From Auraticoccus monumenti (lineage in GTDB: Bacteria; Actinomycetota; Actinomycetes; Propionibacteriales; Propionibacteriaceae), in the NCBI RefSeq assembly GCF_900101785.1, contig NZ_LT629688.1:1488001-1552000 (forward strand): a stretch of DNA of 64,000 bases, written 5' to 3'. Below, one piece after another: positions 41,323-49,682 of this stretch (the first letter of the stretch is position 1; each line of letters opens with the position of its first letter). The notes beneath the pieces are model-generated. The model was not told the DNA's origin. It saw only the letters and a program-made list of their open reading frames with translations, and did no database searches. The position numbers and the translations under genes were made by a program.

Positions 41323-41922
41323 TCAGCTGTTCTGGGCTTCCCAGGTGAACCCGAGGGAGGCGGTGCCGCCCTGGGTGGAGTCGGGCGCGTTAGCGTCCAG
41401 GGTGTAGGCGAAGCGGTAGACGCGGGTCTCCGAGGCGGTGCCGGTCGGGGCCCAGGTGCCGACGCCGTTGCCGTAGCCGGTGCTGGCGGAGCCGAAGCCG
41501 GCCAGGGTGCCGGAGTACAGCGAGGCGCCGCTGGAGAGCGGGGTGAAGCCGGAGCAGCCGGCGGTGCTGCCACCGGTGCCCTGGGTGATGGTCAGCTGGA
41601 TGGAGCTGGCCAGGGACTTGGTGGTGGCGGCGGAGGTGCCGTACAGCTTGACCACCGAGGGCAGGCTGCCGGTGGAGGTCACGGCGATGCACTTGGTGCC
41701 GGTCGCGCCGGGCTTGATGTTGGAGGCGTTGAAGAGCGCGGTGCCCGCGTCGTCGTCCTCGAGGTCGACGGTGCCGGAGGCCCAGCTGCTGGTGGGGTTG
41801 ACCGTGGTGTCGCTGTAGGCGGAGTAGGAGGCCTGGGCCACGGCGAGACCGCTGAGGGCCAGGGCGACGGGGACGGCGGCCCAGCGGGCGATGCGGGCGG
41901 TCTTGCGGGTGGGACGAGACAT
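41323..41922 (-). CDS. TasA/camelysin-like secreted protein (SipW-dependent signal)
   Basis: 199 residues, with GAGGAG seven bases before the ATG. The signal is RKTARIARWAAVPVALALSG followed by AVAQASYSAYSDTT (residues 27-40). This resembles the SipW-dependent signals of TasA, TapA and camelysin. The mature part has NPTSSWASGTVDLEDDDAGTALF and IKPGATGTKCIAVTSTGSLP, the beta-sandwich pattern of TasA-like fibre proteins. Two Cys residues may pair. It is first in an operon with a metalloprotease and a SipW-type peptidase. Fibre formation is plausible but not shown. Confidence 0.82.
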   Translation of the reverse strand: MSRPTRKTARIARWAAVPVALALSGLAVAQASYSAYSDTTVNPTSSWASGTVDLEDDDAGTALFNASNIKPGATGTKCIAVTSTGSLPSVVKLYGTSAATTKSLASSIQLTITQGTGGSTAGCSGFTPLSSGASLYSGTLAGFGSASTGYGNGVGTWAPTGTASETRVYRFAYTLDANAPDSTQGGTASLGFTWEAQNS

Positions 41923-42173
41923 GCTGAGGCTCCTCGGGAGGCTGTGGGAGAGGCGTGTCCTCGGCTGCTCGGACCCGCTCGTGCCATCCCGATACGGGGT
42001 GGCGAGAGGAATCTGACCACGCCGGAAAATGCCTCAGCAAACCATTCCGGGCCACTTCTGGAGATCTTGAGAGAATGCTTCGGGGGAGTTCTGGAACTGC
42101 GTCTTCCTTGAGGTCGGGCGGGGGTCGCACCGAGGGAGGACCTGAGGTTCCCGAGACGTCCCCGTGACCTGGT
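41923..42173. other. Leader and promoter region of the TasA-like operon
   Basis: About 250 bases between the TasA-like gene and the next small frame. Bases 42015-42110 are clearly AT-richer than the surroundings. A 7-8-bp hairpin (CCATCCCG-ATA-CGGGGTGG) lies at about 41992-42011 in the leader. No riboswitch class was recognised. Confidence 0.5.
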
Positions 42174-42368
42174 TCAGCGCAGGGCGGAGGAGGGTCGAGG
42201 GTGCACCAGGGAGGCGAGGGCGCGGCGCACCCGGGTGGTGGCAGCCGGACGCCGGGAGGGGTCCGGGGTGGTCGGGGACGGGTCGGTCAGCTCCACCTGG
42301 AGCTCGCGGAGCAGACGCTCCTGGTCGCGGTCGACGGGTCCGTGGCCGAGGGTTCCGTAGCGGTTCAT
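42174..42368 (-). CDS. Small hypothetical protein divergent from LysR
   Basis: 64 residues from ATG 42368 (MNRYGTLGHGPVDRDQERLL). A charged N-terminal half includes ERLLRELQVELTDPSP, and the C-terminal half is basic and Pro-rich. It is not recognised. The ATG has a weak GAGGC six bases upstream. Its divergence from lysR across a good palindrome suggests a real gene controlled by it, but chance cannot be excluded. Confidence 0.4.
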   Translation of the reverse strand: MNRYGTLGHGPVDRDQERLLRELQVELTDPSPTTPDPSRRPAATTRVRRALASLVHPRPSSALR

Positions 42369-42409
42369 GGCTCAAGCCTCGATCCCTCCACCCACAAGCA
42401 CAAGCGAAT

Positions 42410-42433
42410 GGTCCTTCACTGTCGTGAAGGACC
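42410..42433. promoter_or_regulatory. Perfect 10-bp inverted repeat upstream of lysR
   Basis: GGTCCTTCAC, four bases, then GTGAAGGACC. It covers the likely -35 and spacer of the lysR promoter (-10 at 42438). This is a position for autorepression, and it could also control the divergent small gene. It is a good candidate site for the LysR protein itself, although the strict dyad is stronger than the usual T-N11-A box. Confidence 0.7.
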
Positions 42434-42437
42434 GCTG

Positions 42438-42443
42438 TATGGT
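42438..42443 (+). promoter_or_regulatory. Probable -10 of leaderless lysR promoter
   Basis: TATGGT followed by six bases and the ATG at 42450. A TTCACT at 42415-42420 gives a 17-base spacer as a weak -35. No ribosome binding site. Confidence 0.55.
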
Positions 42444-42449
42444 CAGAGC

Positions 42450-43370
42450 ATGCTCGACATCCAACGACTCAGGGCCTTCCGGGCCGTCGTGGCCAGCGGC
42501 TCGGTGCAGGCCGCCGCGACGTCCCTGGGGTACACCCCGTCGGCGATCAGCCAGCAGATCACCGCCCTGCAGCGCGAGACCGGCCTGACCCTGTTCGAAA
42601 AGTCCGGCCGCGGCATCGTGCCCACCCCCGCCGGTGAGCTGCTGGCCGCCGAGAGCGACGCGGTGATGAGCCACCTGGCCCACCTGGACGGGCTGGTCGA
42701 CGACCTGTCGGCCGGGCGCTCGGGCGTCCTCACCGTGCGCTGCTACCCGTCGGCGGGGGAGGGCTGGCTGCCGACCGTGGTGAGCCGACTGCTCAAGGAG
42801 CTGCCCGACGTCTCGGTCCGGCTGGACCTCACCGACGCCATCGACCCGTCCGACCTGGACGCCATCGACATCAGCATCCACACCGACCAGCTCGAGGAGC
42901 CGGCCCCCTCGGTGCTGGGACGGCGCCGCGTCCCGCTGGCCCGCGAGCGCTACCTCGCCGTGGTGTCCCCGGACCACCCCCTGGCCGGGCGGTCGGAGGT
43001 CTCCATGGTCGAGCTGGTGGAGCACCCCTGGGTGCAGGAGGACGTGGACAACACCACCTGCGGGCTGATCATGCAGCGCGCGTGGCGCAAGGCCGGGCGC
43101 ACCCCGCGCATCCTGGCCCGGACGTCGGGCCACCACAGCGCGGTGGCCTTCGCCGCCGCTGGCATCGGTCTCTTCGTGGGGCCCTACCTGACCACCACCC
43201 GGCTCGGACCGGACGTGGTCAAGGTGCCGATCAGCGACCCCGCACCGGAGCGGCTGAGCGTGGCCTCGGTCCGTCAGACCGCGGAGCGCAACCCGGCCGC
43301 GCGGAGGTTGCTGGAGCTGCTGGCCGAGACCGCCCGCGAGGACCCGGGACTCCTGGACGTCGCCGCCTGA
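42450..43370 (+). CDS. LysR family transcriptional regulator
   Basis: 306 residues from ATG 42450; an 83-codon open extension upstream covers the operator and is not coding. The N-terminal helix-turn-helix is LRAFRAVVASGSVQAAATSLGYTPSAISQQITAL. The C-terminal periplasmic-binding-like effector domain follows (GVLTVRCYPSAGEGWLPTVV). The targets are unknown; the divergent small gene and itself are the first candidates. Convergent with a small membrane protein gene. Confidence 0.9.
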   Translation: MLDIQRLRAFRAVVASGSVQAAATSLGYTPSAISQQITALQRETGLTLFEKSGRGIVPTPAGELLAAESDAVMSHLAHLDGLVDDLSAGRSGVLTVRCYPSAGEGWLPTVVSRLLKELPDVSVRLDLTDAIDPSDLDAIDISIHTDQLEEPAPSVLGRRRVPLARERYLAVVSPDHPLAGRSEVSMVELVEHPWVQEDVDNTTCGLIMQRAWRKAGRTPRILARTSGHHSAVAFAAAGIGLFVGPYLTTTRLGPDVVKVPISDPAPERLSVASVRQTAERNPAARRLLELLAETAREDPGLLDVAA

Positions 43371-43377
43371 GTCGTGC

Positions 43378-43560
43378 TCAGAGGGCTTCGCCCCCGCCGG
43401 GCAGGAAAGCCCACACCAGCAGCGCGAGGGCGAGCAGGCCGCAGACGGCGGCCGCCGTCCACCATGCCCGGCGCGCCGCGGCGGGGAGGCCCGGGGCGTC
43501 GCCCAGCCACAGCATCACGACCGCCACCAGCCCGAGGGCCAGCGGGAGCAGCACCTCCAC
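43378..43560 (-). CDS. Small two-helix membrane protein
   Basis: 60 residues from GTG 43560. Two hydrophobic helices (LLPLALGLVAVVMLWLG and AWWTAAAVCGLLALALLVWAFL). It starts 18 bases after the S10 peptidase stop, so it is likely in the same transcript. No family recognised. Confidence 0.5.
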   Translation of the reverse strand: MEVLLPLALGLVAVVMLWLGDAPGLPAAARRAWWTAAAVCGLLALALLVWAFLPGGGEAL

Positions 43561-43578
43561 GACCCACCCCCGAACGGC

Positions 43579-45066
43579 TCAGCGGGCCGTCGCGCGGGTG
43601 ACGAAGTCCGCGAGGTCGGCGCTCTGGCGCAGCCGGGTCGGCTCGTGGACGTACATCATGTGGCCGGCCTCGTACCAGGCGTGCTCGATGTTGGCGCGCA
43701 GCTCGGCGGGCAGCTGCAGGTGGGCGAAGGTGTCCTCGGCGGCGGAGTGCGGCGTCGCCCCGTCGTAGTAGCCGTAGGCGACGTGGACCCGCAGGTGGGG
43801 GTTCTGCCGCATCGCCCGCTCCAGCCTGCCGCTGACGTCGACCGGGCGGCCCTCGAACTCCTTGAAGGACCACGGGTGCACCCGGGCGGAGATCTGCTCG
43901 TAGGCCAGGTCGTTCTGGTAGCCCAGCTCGTCGCGGACGTAGTGGTTCCAGGCGGCGGCGTAGGGGCCGCAGATGGCGTCCATCGACGGGTCGGCGTCCA
44001 TGTGCTCGGCGATGGCCGAGGCGGCCGGGGCGGAGAAGCGTCCGTCCAGGCGTCCGACCGTGCGCCGCTGGTCGCGCAGCAGCTCGCCGAAGAAGCGCCA
44101 GTGCTCGATCCGCAGGTCGGCGCGGTCGACGTAGTCCTCGCTCAGCCCGGTCAGGGCGGCGACCTGCCGGACGGCCTCGGCGCGCTCCTCGGCGCTCAGC
44201 CGGCTGCCGCGGCCCAGCACGTAGCGGTACCCCCGCGACGCGTACTCCTCGGCGGCCCCCACCGCCTCCTGCAGGGTCTGCCCCGGGATGCGCCCGTGGT
44301 AGTGGGCGACGGCGGCGTAGGTGGGCAGGTAGAGGGCGTGCGCGCGGTCGTTGCGCTGGTCGTGGAAGTCCTGGCTGCCGATGTCGAGCACGCTGGAGAC
44401 CATCACGACGCCGTTGAGGTACATGGCGTGCCGGGTCTGGAGGTGCTCGGCCAGCGCCGCGGCCCGCAGCGTCCCGTAGGACTCCCCGACCAGCAGCTTG
44501 GGTGACATCCAGCGGTGGTGCCGGGCGGTCCAGAGCCGGATCACCTCCGCCACCGACTCGACGTCGGCGGTGAACCCGTGGAACTCCGCGGGCCTCTCCC
44601 CGGCCAGGGCGCGGGAGTAGCCGGTGGAGACGGGGTCGATGAAGACCAGGTCCGACACCGCGAGCAGGGTCTGGGGGTTGTCGGCCAGGCCGTAGGGCGG
44701 CGGCAGCAGCTCCCCGGCGTCGCCCATCAGCACCCGTCGTGGTCCCAGCAGGCCGAGGTGCAGCCACACCGAGGAGCTGCCGGGTCCGCCGTTGAAGGCG
44801 AAGGTGACCGGCCGCGACGTCGGGTCCTCGGAGTCCAGCACGTAGGAGGTGATCGACACCTCCGCCCGGGGGAGCAGCCCCTTGAAGACCCCGTCGGTGT
44901 GCACCTCGTCGCGCAGCACGATGCGCCCGGTGACGGCGGTGTAGTCCAGGGTGCGCCCCTCGACGGTGAGCTGGTGGCGGGTCGAGACGAGGTCGTCGAC
45001 CGGTTCGGCCGGGGTGCGCGTGGCAGCCGTGTCGGCGGAGGTCGGGTCGGGCTGCTCGTGGATCAC
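43579..45066 (-). CDS. S10-family serine carboxypeptidase-like protein
   Basis: 495 residues, no signal peptide, so cytosolic unlike most S10 enzymes. FAFNGGPGSSSVWLHL carries the oxyanion residues, GESYGT the nucleophile Ser, GYYDGATP the Asp and YEAGHMMYVHEP the His. The order and spacing match S10 carboxypeptidases. It probably hydrolyses peptides from the C-terminus. The upstream gap to the marR gene is short and convergent signals are absent. Confidence 0.87.
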   Translation of the reverse strand: MIHEQPDPTSADTAATRTPAEPVDDLVSTRHQLTVEGRTLDYTAVTGRIVLRDEVHTDGVFKGLLPRAEVSITSYVLDSEDPTSRPVTFAFNGGPGSSSVWLHLGLLGPRRVLMGDAGELLPPPYGLADNPQTLLAVSDLVFIDPVSTGYSRALAGERPAEFHGFTADVESVAEVIRLWTARHHRWMSPKLLVGESYGTLRAAALAEHLQTRHAMYLNGVVMVSSVLDIGSQDFHDQRNDRAHALYLPTYAAVAHYHGRIPGQTLQEAVGAAEEYASRGYRYVLGRGSRLSAEERAEAVRQVAALTGLSEDYVDRADLRIEHWRFFGELLRDQRRTVGRLDGRFSAPAASAIAEHMDADPSMDAICGPYAAAWNHYVRDELGYQNDLAYEQISARVHPWSFKEFEGRPVDVSGRLERAMRQNPHLRVHVAYGYYDGATPHSAAEDTFAHLQLPAELRANIEHAWYEAGHMMYVHEPTRLRQSADLADFVTRATAR

Positions 45067-45129
45067 GCCGTCAGGCTAATCACGCCGGTCCCCGGCCGGC
45101 GTGCGCGGGGGGTGGCCCGGGGGTGTCGC

Positions 45130-45636
45130 TCAGGTCCGGGCGGCCGCGTCCGGTCCGCGTCCGGAGAAGGTGTGGGCGAAGCGGCCGTCGGGGTCCAGCC
45201 GAGCCAGCACGGTCCCGGCGATCTCGCCGAGCTGGCTGACCTGCTCCGGGCTCAGGGCGTCGAAGACGTAGCGGCGCACGGCCCCGACGTGGCCGGGCGC
45301 GGTGGCCACCAGGGTCTGCCAGCCGTGCTCGGTGAGCCGGGCGTTGGTGGCGCGGGCGTCCTCGGGGCAGGGCAGCCGCTCGACCAGGTGCCGCTCCTCG
45401 AGCCGGCGCGCGACGTGGGAGAGGCGGGGGAGCGTGGCGTTGGTCCGGGCCGCGAGGGCGGTCATCCGCAGCGTGCGGCCCGGCGTCTCCGACAGCATGG
45501 CCAGCACGAGGTACTCGAAGTGGGTGAGGCCCGCGTCCTGGCGGAGCTGGGAGTCCAACGCACCCGGGAGCAGCTCGAGCACCCCGGCCAGCTTCAGCCA
45601 GGCGGCGTGCTCCTGGTCGTCCAGCCACGTGGTCAC
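45130..45636 (-). CDS. MarR family transcriptional regulator
   Basis: 168 residues from GTG 45636, with GGGGAGG six bases upstream; the longer frame to 45699 runs into the divergent promoter. The winged helix covers GLTHFEYLVLAMLSETPGRTLRM and ATLPRLSHVARRLEERHLVER. The divergent neighbour is a VOC dioxygenase-like gene and two dyads lie between them, each over a probable transcription start. It probably represses both, released by a phenolic or similar ligand. Confidence 0.9.
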   Translation of the reverse strand: MTTWLDDQEHAAWLKLAGVLELLPGALDSQLRQDAGLTHFEYLVLAMLSETPGRTLRMTALAARTNATLPRLSHVARRLEERHLVERLPCPEDARATNARLTEHGWQTLVATAPGHVGAVRRYVFDALSPEQVSQLGEIAGTVLARLDPDGRFAHTFSGRGPDAAART

Positions 45637-45651
45637 GTCGCACCTCCCCTT

Positions 45652-45700
45652 GGTTGACCGCTCAACCATACGCGCGTAGAGTGATAGTTGTCGCAACAAC
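45652..45700. promoter_or_regulatory. Two dyad operators in the marR/VOC divergent promoter
   Basis: GGTTGACCGCTCAACC at 45652-45667 (GGTTGA-N4-TCAACC) overlaps the probable marR start site (its -10 reads TATGGT on the minus strand). GTTGTCGCAAC at 45687-45697, in an AGTTG..CAACAAC context, follows a TAGAGT -10 for the VOC gene. Both share a GTTG core. Their placement suits MarR repression of both genes. Confidence 0.65.
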
Positions 45701-45716
45701 CTATTGAGGAGCCCGT

Positions 45717-46598
45717 ATGCCCCACCTCAGCACCGTCGACCGGCTCCCGGGCGACACCGCGATGGGGGCGGTGACCCTGCGGGTGGCCGACCTCGACGCC
45801 ATGACCGCCTACTACCGCGACGCGGTGACGCTCACCCTGCTCAACCAGGACGGGGACCGTGCCGTGCTGGGGCGTGGCGGGTCGCCCGTGGTGGTGCTGG
45901 AGAACGCGCCCGAGCTGCGCCACGCCGGTCCCCGCGAGGCCGGGCTCTACCACACGGCCATCCTCTTCGAGACCGAGGCGGACCTGGCCGCCGCCCTGCA
46001 CGCGGTGGCCAGCCGGCACCCCGGCAGCTTCGTCGGGAGCGCGGACCACCTGGTCAGCAAGGCCTTCTACCTCACCGACCCCGAGGGCAACGGCATCGAG
46101 CTGTACTGGGACCGCGACCGCACCAGCTGGAGCTGGACCCACGGCCACGTCGACATGGACAGCCTGGCGCTGGACCCGAACCGCTACCTGCGTGAGCACC
46201 TGGAGGAGGAGGCGGTCCGGCAGGCCCACCAGCGCCCCGCCTCCGTCGGCCACGTCCACCTGTCGGTGGGTGACGTCGAGTCCGCGCGCCGCTTCTACGT
46301 CGACCAGCTCGGCTTCGAGACCACCGCCGAGATGGGCGACCGGGCCCTGTTCGTCAGCGCCGGCGGCTACCACCACCACATGGCCATGAACACCTGGCGC
46401 AGCGCCGGCGCCGGACGTCGGCGGCTCGCCCTCGGCCTCGGGCTGGTCCGCATCGAGCTGCCCGGGGCCGACGACCTCGGCGCCCTCGGTGAGCGCCTCA
46501 CCGCCCACGGGGTCGGGCTGCGCGACGACGGCCGCACCGTGACCTTCGAGGACCCCTGGTCCAACCGCGTCCAGGTCTCCGTGCGGGTGGAGGGGTAG
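45717..46598 (+). CDS. VOC-family ring-cleavage-dioxygenase-like protein (CatE-type)
   Basis: 293 residues with two VOC repeats. Candidate metal ligands are in GLYHTAILF (first half), GHVHLSVGDVESARRFYV (second half start) and DPEGNGIELYWD. The length and two-domain layout match CatE-like catechol-2,3-dioxygenases or glyoxalase-type enzymes. GAGGAG precedes the ATG. Regulation by the divergent MarR is likely. The substrate is probably a phenolic or quinone but cannot be fixed from sequence. Confidence 0.82.
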   Translation: MPHLSTVDRLPGDTAMGAVTLRVADLDAMTAYYRDAVTLTLLNQDGDRAVLGRGGSPVVVLENAPELRHAGPREAGLYHTAILFETEADLAAALHAVASRHPGSFVGSADHLVSKAFYLTDPEGNGIELYWDRDRTSWSWTHGHVDMDSLALDPNRYLREHLEEEAVRQAHQRPASVGHVHLSVGDVESARRFYVDQLGFETTAEMGDRALFVSAGGYHHHMAMNTWRSAGAGRRRLALGLGLVRIELPGADDLGALGERLTAHGVGLRDDGRTVTFEDPWSNRVQVSVRVEG

Positions 46599-46659
46599 CC
46601 GGTCCGGTGTGGGCACCGGGGCGTCGGGTAAGCCTCGGCCAGCCCCCGGAGAGGAACCC

Positions 46660-47148
46660 GTGACCGACCACGCCGCCCGACGCGCCGCCGTGCCACCCGG
46701 CGCCCACCGCGCCCGCAACACCCTCTCGGGGGTGCTGTTCGGCATCGGGCTGGCCGCCTTCGTCGACGAGGTGGTGTTCCACCAGCTGCTCCGCTGGCAC
46801 CACTTCTACGACCGGGCCAGCACCGACGTCGGGCTGATCTCGGACGGGCTGTTCCACGCCTTCGGCTGGTTCGCCGTGGTGGCCTCGCTGTTCCTCTTCG
46901 CCGACCTGCGTCGCCGCGGCGCGCTGTGGTGGACCCGGTGGGTCGCCGGGGTGCTGCTGGGCGCCGGCGGCTTCCAGCTCTACGACGGCCTGGTGCAGCA
47001 CAAGCTGATGGGGCTGCACCAGATCCGCTACGAGGTCGACCTGCTGCCCTACGACCTCACCTGGAACCTGGTGGCGGTGGTGCTGGTGGTGACCGGTGCG
47101 GTGCTGCTGGTGCGGACCCGGGCCGGGGGCGACGCCGTCCGTGCCTGA
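46660..47148 (+). CDS. DUF2243 membrane protein
   Basis: 162 residues from GTG 46660 with GAGAGG upstream. Four membrane helices. FVDEVVFHQLLRWHHFYD and GLFHAFGWF, then GGFQLYDGLVQHKLMGLHQIRY, hold the conserved His of DUF2243. Members are usually paired with caa3-type CtaG, as here; the stop overlaps the ctaG start by several bases. A role with cytochrome oxidase copper or haem is suggested by context only. Confidence 0.87.
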   Translation: MTDHAARRAAVPPGAHRARNTLSGVLFGIGLAAFVDEVVFHQLLRWHHFYDRASTDVGLISDGLFHAFGWFAVVASLFLFADLRRRGALWWTRWVAGVLLGAGGFQLYDGLVQHKLMGLHQIRYEVDLLPYDLTWNLVAVVLVVTGAVLLVRTRAGGDAVRA

Positions 47149-47917
47149 GCACCACGCGACCGGCGGGCCGTCCCTGCTGGACGTCGCGGTGGTGGTCCTC
47201 GCACTGGCGGCCGTCGCCGGCTACCTCTGGGCGGTCGCCGTCGGCCGCGGACGCCGGTGGCCGCGGTGGCGGGTGCTGCTCTGGGTGGCCGGGACGGGAA
47301 CCGCGGCGCTCGCGGTGACCGGTCCGCTGGCCGAGGCCGCGCACCACTCGTTCCGGGCGCACATGGTGACCCACCTGCTGCTCGGCATGCTGGCCCCGCT
47401 GCTGCTCGTGCTGTCGGCGCCGGTGACGGCGCTGCTGCGGGCGCTGCCCGTCCCCGCCGCGCGGGCGGTCACCAGGGCCCTGCGCACACCGCTGCTGCGG
47501 GTGCTGACCGACCCCGTGGTCGCGGCGCTGCTCAACGTCGGCGGCCTCTGGGTGCTCTACACCACCAGCCTGTACGCCGCGGTGCACACGAACCCGGTGG
47601 TCCACGTCGGGGTGCACCTGCACGTCCTCCTGGCGGGCTACCTGTTCACCGCCGCCACCGTCCGCGCCGACCCGCTGCCGTACCGCAGCCACGCCTACCG
47701 CGCCGCGGTGCTGGTCGGCGCCCTCGCCGCCCACGACGTGCTGGCCAAGCACCTCTACGCGCACCCACCGGTCGGGGTGACCGCCGCCCAGGCCGAGTCC
47801 GGCTCGGTGCTCATGTACTACGGCGGGGACGCGGTCGACCTCGCCCTGATCGTGCTGCTGTGCGCCAGCTGGTACCGCGCGACCCGCCCCCGGGAGCGGG
47901 TCGCCGCCCCGGCCTGA
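47141..47917 (+). CDS. ctaG: Cytochrome c oxidase assembly protein CtaG (caa3-type)
   Basis: 258 residues from GTG 47141, eight bases inside the DUF2243 end. Six to seven membrane helices. HSFRAHMVTHLLLGMLAPLLL and HVGVHLHVLLAGYLF contain the conserved His pairs, and MYYGGDAVDLALIVLL ends the family domain (caa3_CtaG). It should help copper insertion into cytochrome oxidase. It forms a two-gene unit with DUF2243. Confidence 0.88.
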   Translation: MPEHHATGGPSLLDVAVVVLALAAVAGYLWAVAVGRGRRWPRWRVLLWVAGTGTAALAVTGPLAEAAHHSFRAHMVTHLLLGMLAPLLLVLSAPVTALLRALPVPAARAVTRALRTPLLRVLTDPVVAALLNVGGLWVLYTTSLYAAVHTNPVVHVGVHLHVLLAGYLFTAATVRADPLPYRSHAYRAAVLVGALAAHDVLAKHLYAHPPVGVTAAQAESGSVLMYYGGDAVDLALIVLLCASWYRATRPRERVAAPA

Positions 47918-48000
47918 GGCCTGCGCGCTGTCTGCCGGTCCCGCCGCCGCGACCTGGACCGTCGTCCGAGAACTCCTTCACCGCCGTGTGAGCGTCCCTC

Positions 48001-48029
48001 TTGCAGCCAGTGCTAATACGAGTTAGCGT
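48001..48029 (+). promoter_or_regulatory. Promoter of the carbohydrate operon
   Basis: -35 TTGCAG at 48001-48006, a 17-base spacer and -10 TAGCGT at 48024-48029. The operator below lies in the spacer and over the -10. Confidence 0.6.
48012..48027. promoter_or_regulatory. LacI-type operator in the carbohydrate operon promoter
   Basis: GCTAATACGAGTTAGC: a 16-bp near-palindrome with a central CG, as is usual for LacI-family operators. It occupies the -35/-10 spacer, where binding would block transcription. The cognate repressor may be the LacI protein at 57179-58192, but its own upstream repeats look different. Confidence 0.65.
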
Positions 48030-48067
48030 GCTCCCGGCGGATCCGCCGAGGACTGAGGAGCGTGCTG

Positions 48068-49663
48068 GTGACCCAGGTCGACGTGCTGGTGGTGGGTGGT
48101 GGGCTCGGCGGTGTCGCGGCGGCCCTGGGTGCGCTGCGTCGCGGACGTCGGGTGCTGCTCACCGAGGAGCACGCCTGGCTGGGCGGGCAGCTGACGTCCC
48201 AGGGCGTGCCCCCGGACGAGCACGCCTGGGTGGAGCAGTTCGGGGTGACCGCGGGCTACCGCGCCCTGCGCGACGGCATCCGGGACTACTACCGCCGGCA
48301 CTACCCGCTGACCGAGGCCGCCCGCCGGGACCGGTGGCTCAACCCCGGCTCGGGCACCGTGAGCCGGCTCTGCGCCGAGCCCCGGGTGGCGGTGGCCGTG
48401 CTGGAGCAGATGCTCGCCCCGTACCGCTCCACCGGTCAGCTGACGGTGTGGCAGCCCTGGGTGCCCACCGCCGCCGAGACCTCCGAGGACGTGGTGCGCT
48501 CGGTCACGCTGCGCCACACCGCCACCGGCGCCGAGCGCACCGTCTCCGCCGACTACGTCCTGGACGCCACCGAGCTGGGGGACCTGCTGCCGCTGACCGG
48601 CACCGACCACGTGGTCGGCGCCGAGAGCACCGACGAGCACGGCGAGCCGAGCGCGCCCGCGGTGGCCGACCCGGACAACGTGCAGCCGATCACCTACTGC
48701 TTCGCCTTCGACCACGTCGAGGGGGCCGACCACACCATCGAGCGCCCGGCGGGCTACGACTACTGGCGGGAGTACCAGCCCGACTTCTGGGGCGACCGGC
48801 TGCTCTCCTTCACCGCCCCCAACCCGCGCACCCGGGTCCCCGAGGTCCGCACCATGGTGGTGAACCCCGCCGTGCCCGCCCCGGACGCCGACCAGAGCGT
48901 CTCGGCCGGGGACTCCGACCTGTGGACCTTCCGTCGCATCGTCGCCCGGGCCAACTTCGTGCCCGGCAGCTACGACAGCGACGTGGTGCTGGCCAACTGG
49001 CCGATGCTGGACTACCTCGACGCCTCGGTGATCGGGGCCGACGACGTCGCGAAGCACCTCGCCGCGGCCCGCGACCTGTCGCTCAGCTACTTCTACTGGC
49101 TGCAGACCGAGGCGCCACGTCCGGACGGCGGACGGGGCTGGCCCGGCCTGCGGATGCGCGGGGACGTGATGGGGACCGACGACGGCCTGGCGATGGCCCC
49201 CTACATCCGCGAGTCGCGCCGGATCAGGGCCCTCACCACGGTGACCGAGGGCGACATCTCCGTCGACGTGCGCGGGCACGGTCGTCCGGCGACGTTCCAG
49301 GACTCCGTGGGCGTGGGGATGTACCGGATCGACCTGCACCCCTCCACCGGCGGAGACAACTACATCGACGTCCCCTGCGCGCCCTTCGAGATCCCGCTCG
49401 GGGCCCTGGTGCCCCGACGCACCACCAACCTGGTCGCCGCGGGCAAGGACATCGGCACCACGCACATCACGAACGGGGCCTACCGGCTCCACCCCGTGGA
49501 GTGGAACGTCGGTGAGGCCGCCGGTGAGCTGGCCGCCCTCTGCCTGGACACCGGACGCACACCGCGCGAGGTGGCCACCACCCCCGAGCTGGTCCGCCAG
49601 CTGCAGGACCGACTCGTCGCCGCCGGCGTCGAGATCCACTGGCCCGAAGTCCTGGGCTACTGA
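48068..49663 (+). CDS. FAD-dependent oxidoreductase of a carbohydrate-uptake operon
   Basis: 531 residues from GTG 48068, with GAGGAG seven bases upstream; GTG 48062 is too close to it. The FAD motif is VLVVGGGLGGVAAALGALRRG and the family blocks GGQLTSQGVPPDEH, YVLDATELGDLLPLTG and NLVAAGKDIGTTHITNGAYRLHP place it in the FAD-dependent oxidoreductase family (PF12831) often found in sugar operons. No signal peptide. It may oxidise a sugar hydroxyl or act in glycosidic bond cleavage by redox. The ABC transporter genes follow directly, so a role with the imported glycan is likely. Confidence 0.8.
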   Translation: MTQVDVLVVGGGLGGVAAALGALRRGRRVLLTEEHAWLGGQLTSQGVPPDEHAWVEQFGVTAGYRALRDGIRDYYRRHYPLTEAARRDRWLNPGSGTVSRLCAEPRVAVAVLEQMLAPYRSTGQLTVWQPWVPTAAETSEDVVRSVTLRHTATGAERTVSADYVLDATELGDLLPLTGTDHVVGAESTDEHGEPSAPAVADPDNVQPITYCFAFDHVEGADHTIERPAGYDYWREYQPDFWGDRLLSFTAPNPRTRVPEVRTMVVNPAVPAPDADQSVSAGDSDLWTFRRIVARANFVPGSYDSDVVLANWPMLDYLDASVIGADDVAKHLAAARDLSLSYFYWLQTEAPRPDGGRGWPGLRMRGDVMGTDDGLAMAPYIRESRRIRALTTVTEGDISVDVRGHGRPATFQDSVGVGMYRIDLHPSTGGDNYIDVPCAPFEIPLGALVPRRTTNLVAAGKDIGTTHITNGAYRLHPVEWNVGEAAGELAALCLDTGRTPREVATTPELVRQLQDRLVAAGVEIHWPEVLGY

Positions 49664-49682
49664 CGCACCAGAAGGAGAACTG

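Noticed and set aside
41923-42173. Possible c-di-GMP riboswitch in front of the TasA-like operon
   Set aside because: Only a short hairpin is present; the conserved GEMM core is absent.
42201-42449. 83-codon extension of LysR
   Set aside because: It covers the inverted repeat and promoter and lacks the LysR helix-turn-helix; the ATG at 42450 fits the family.
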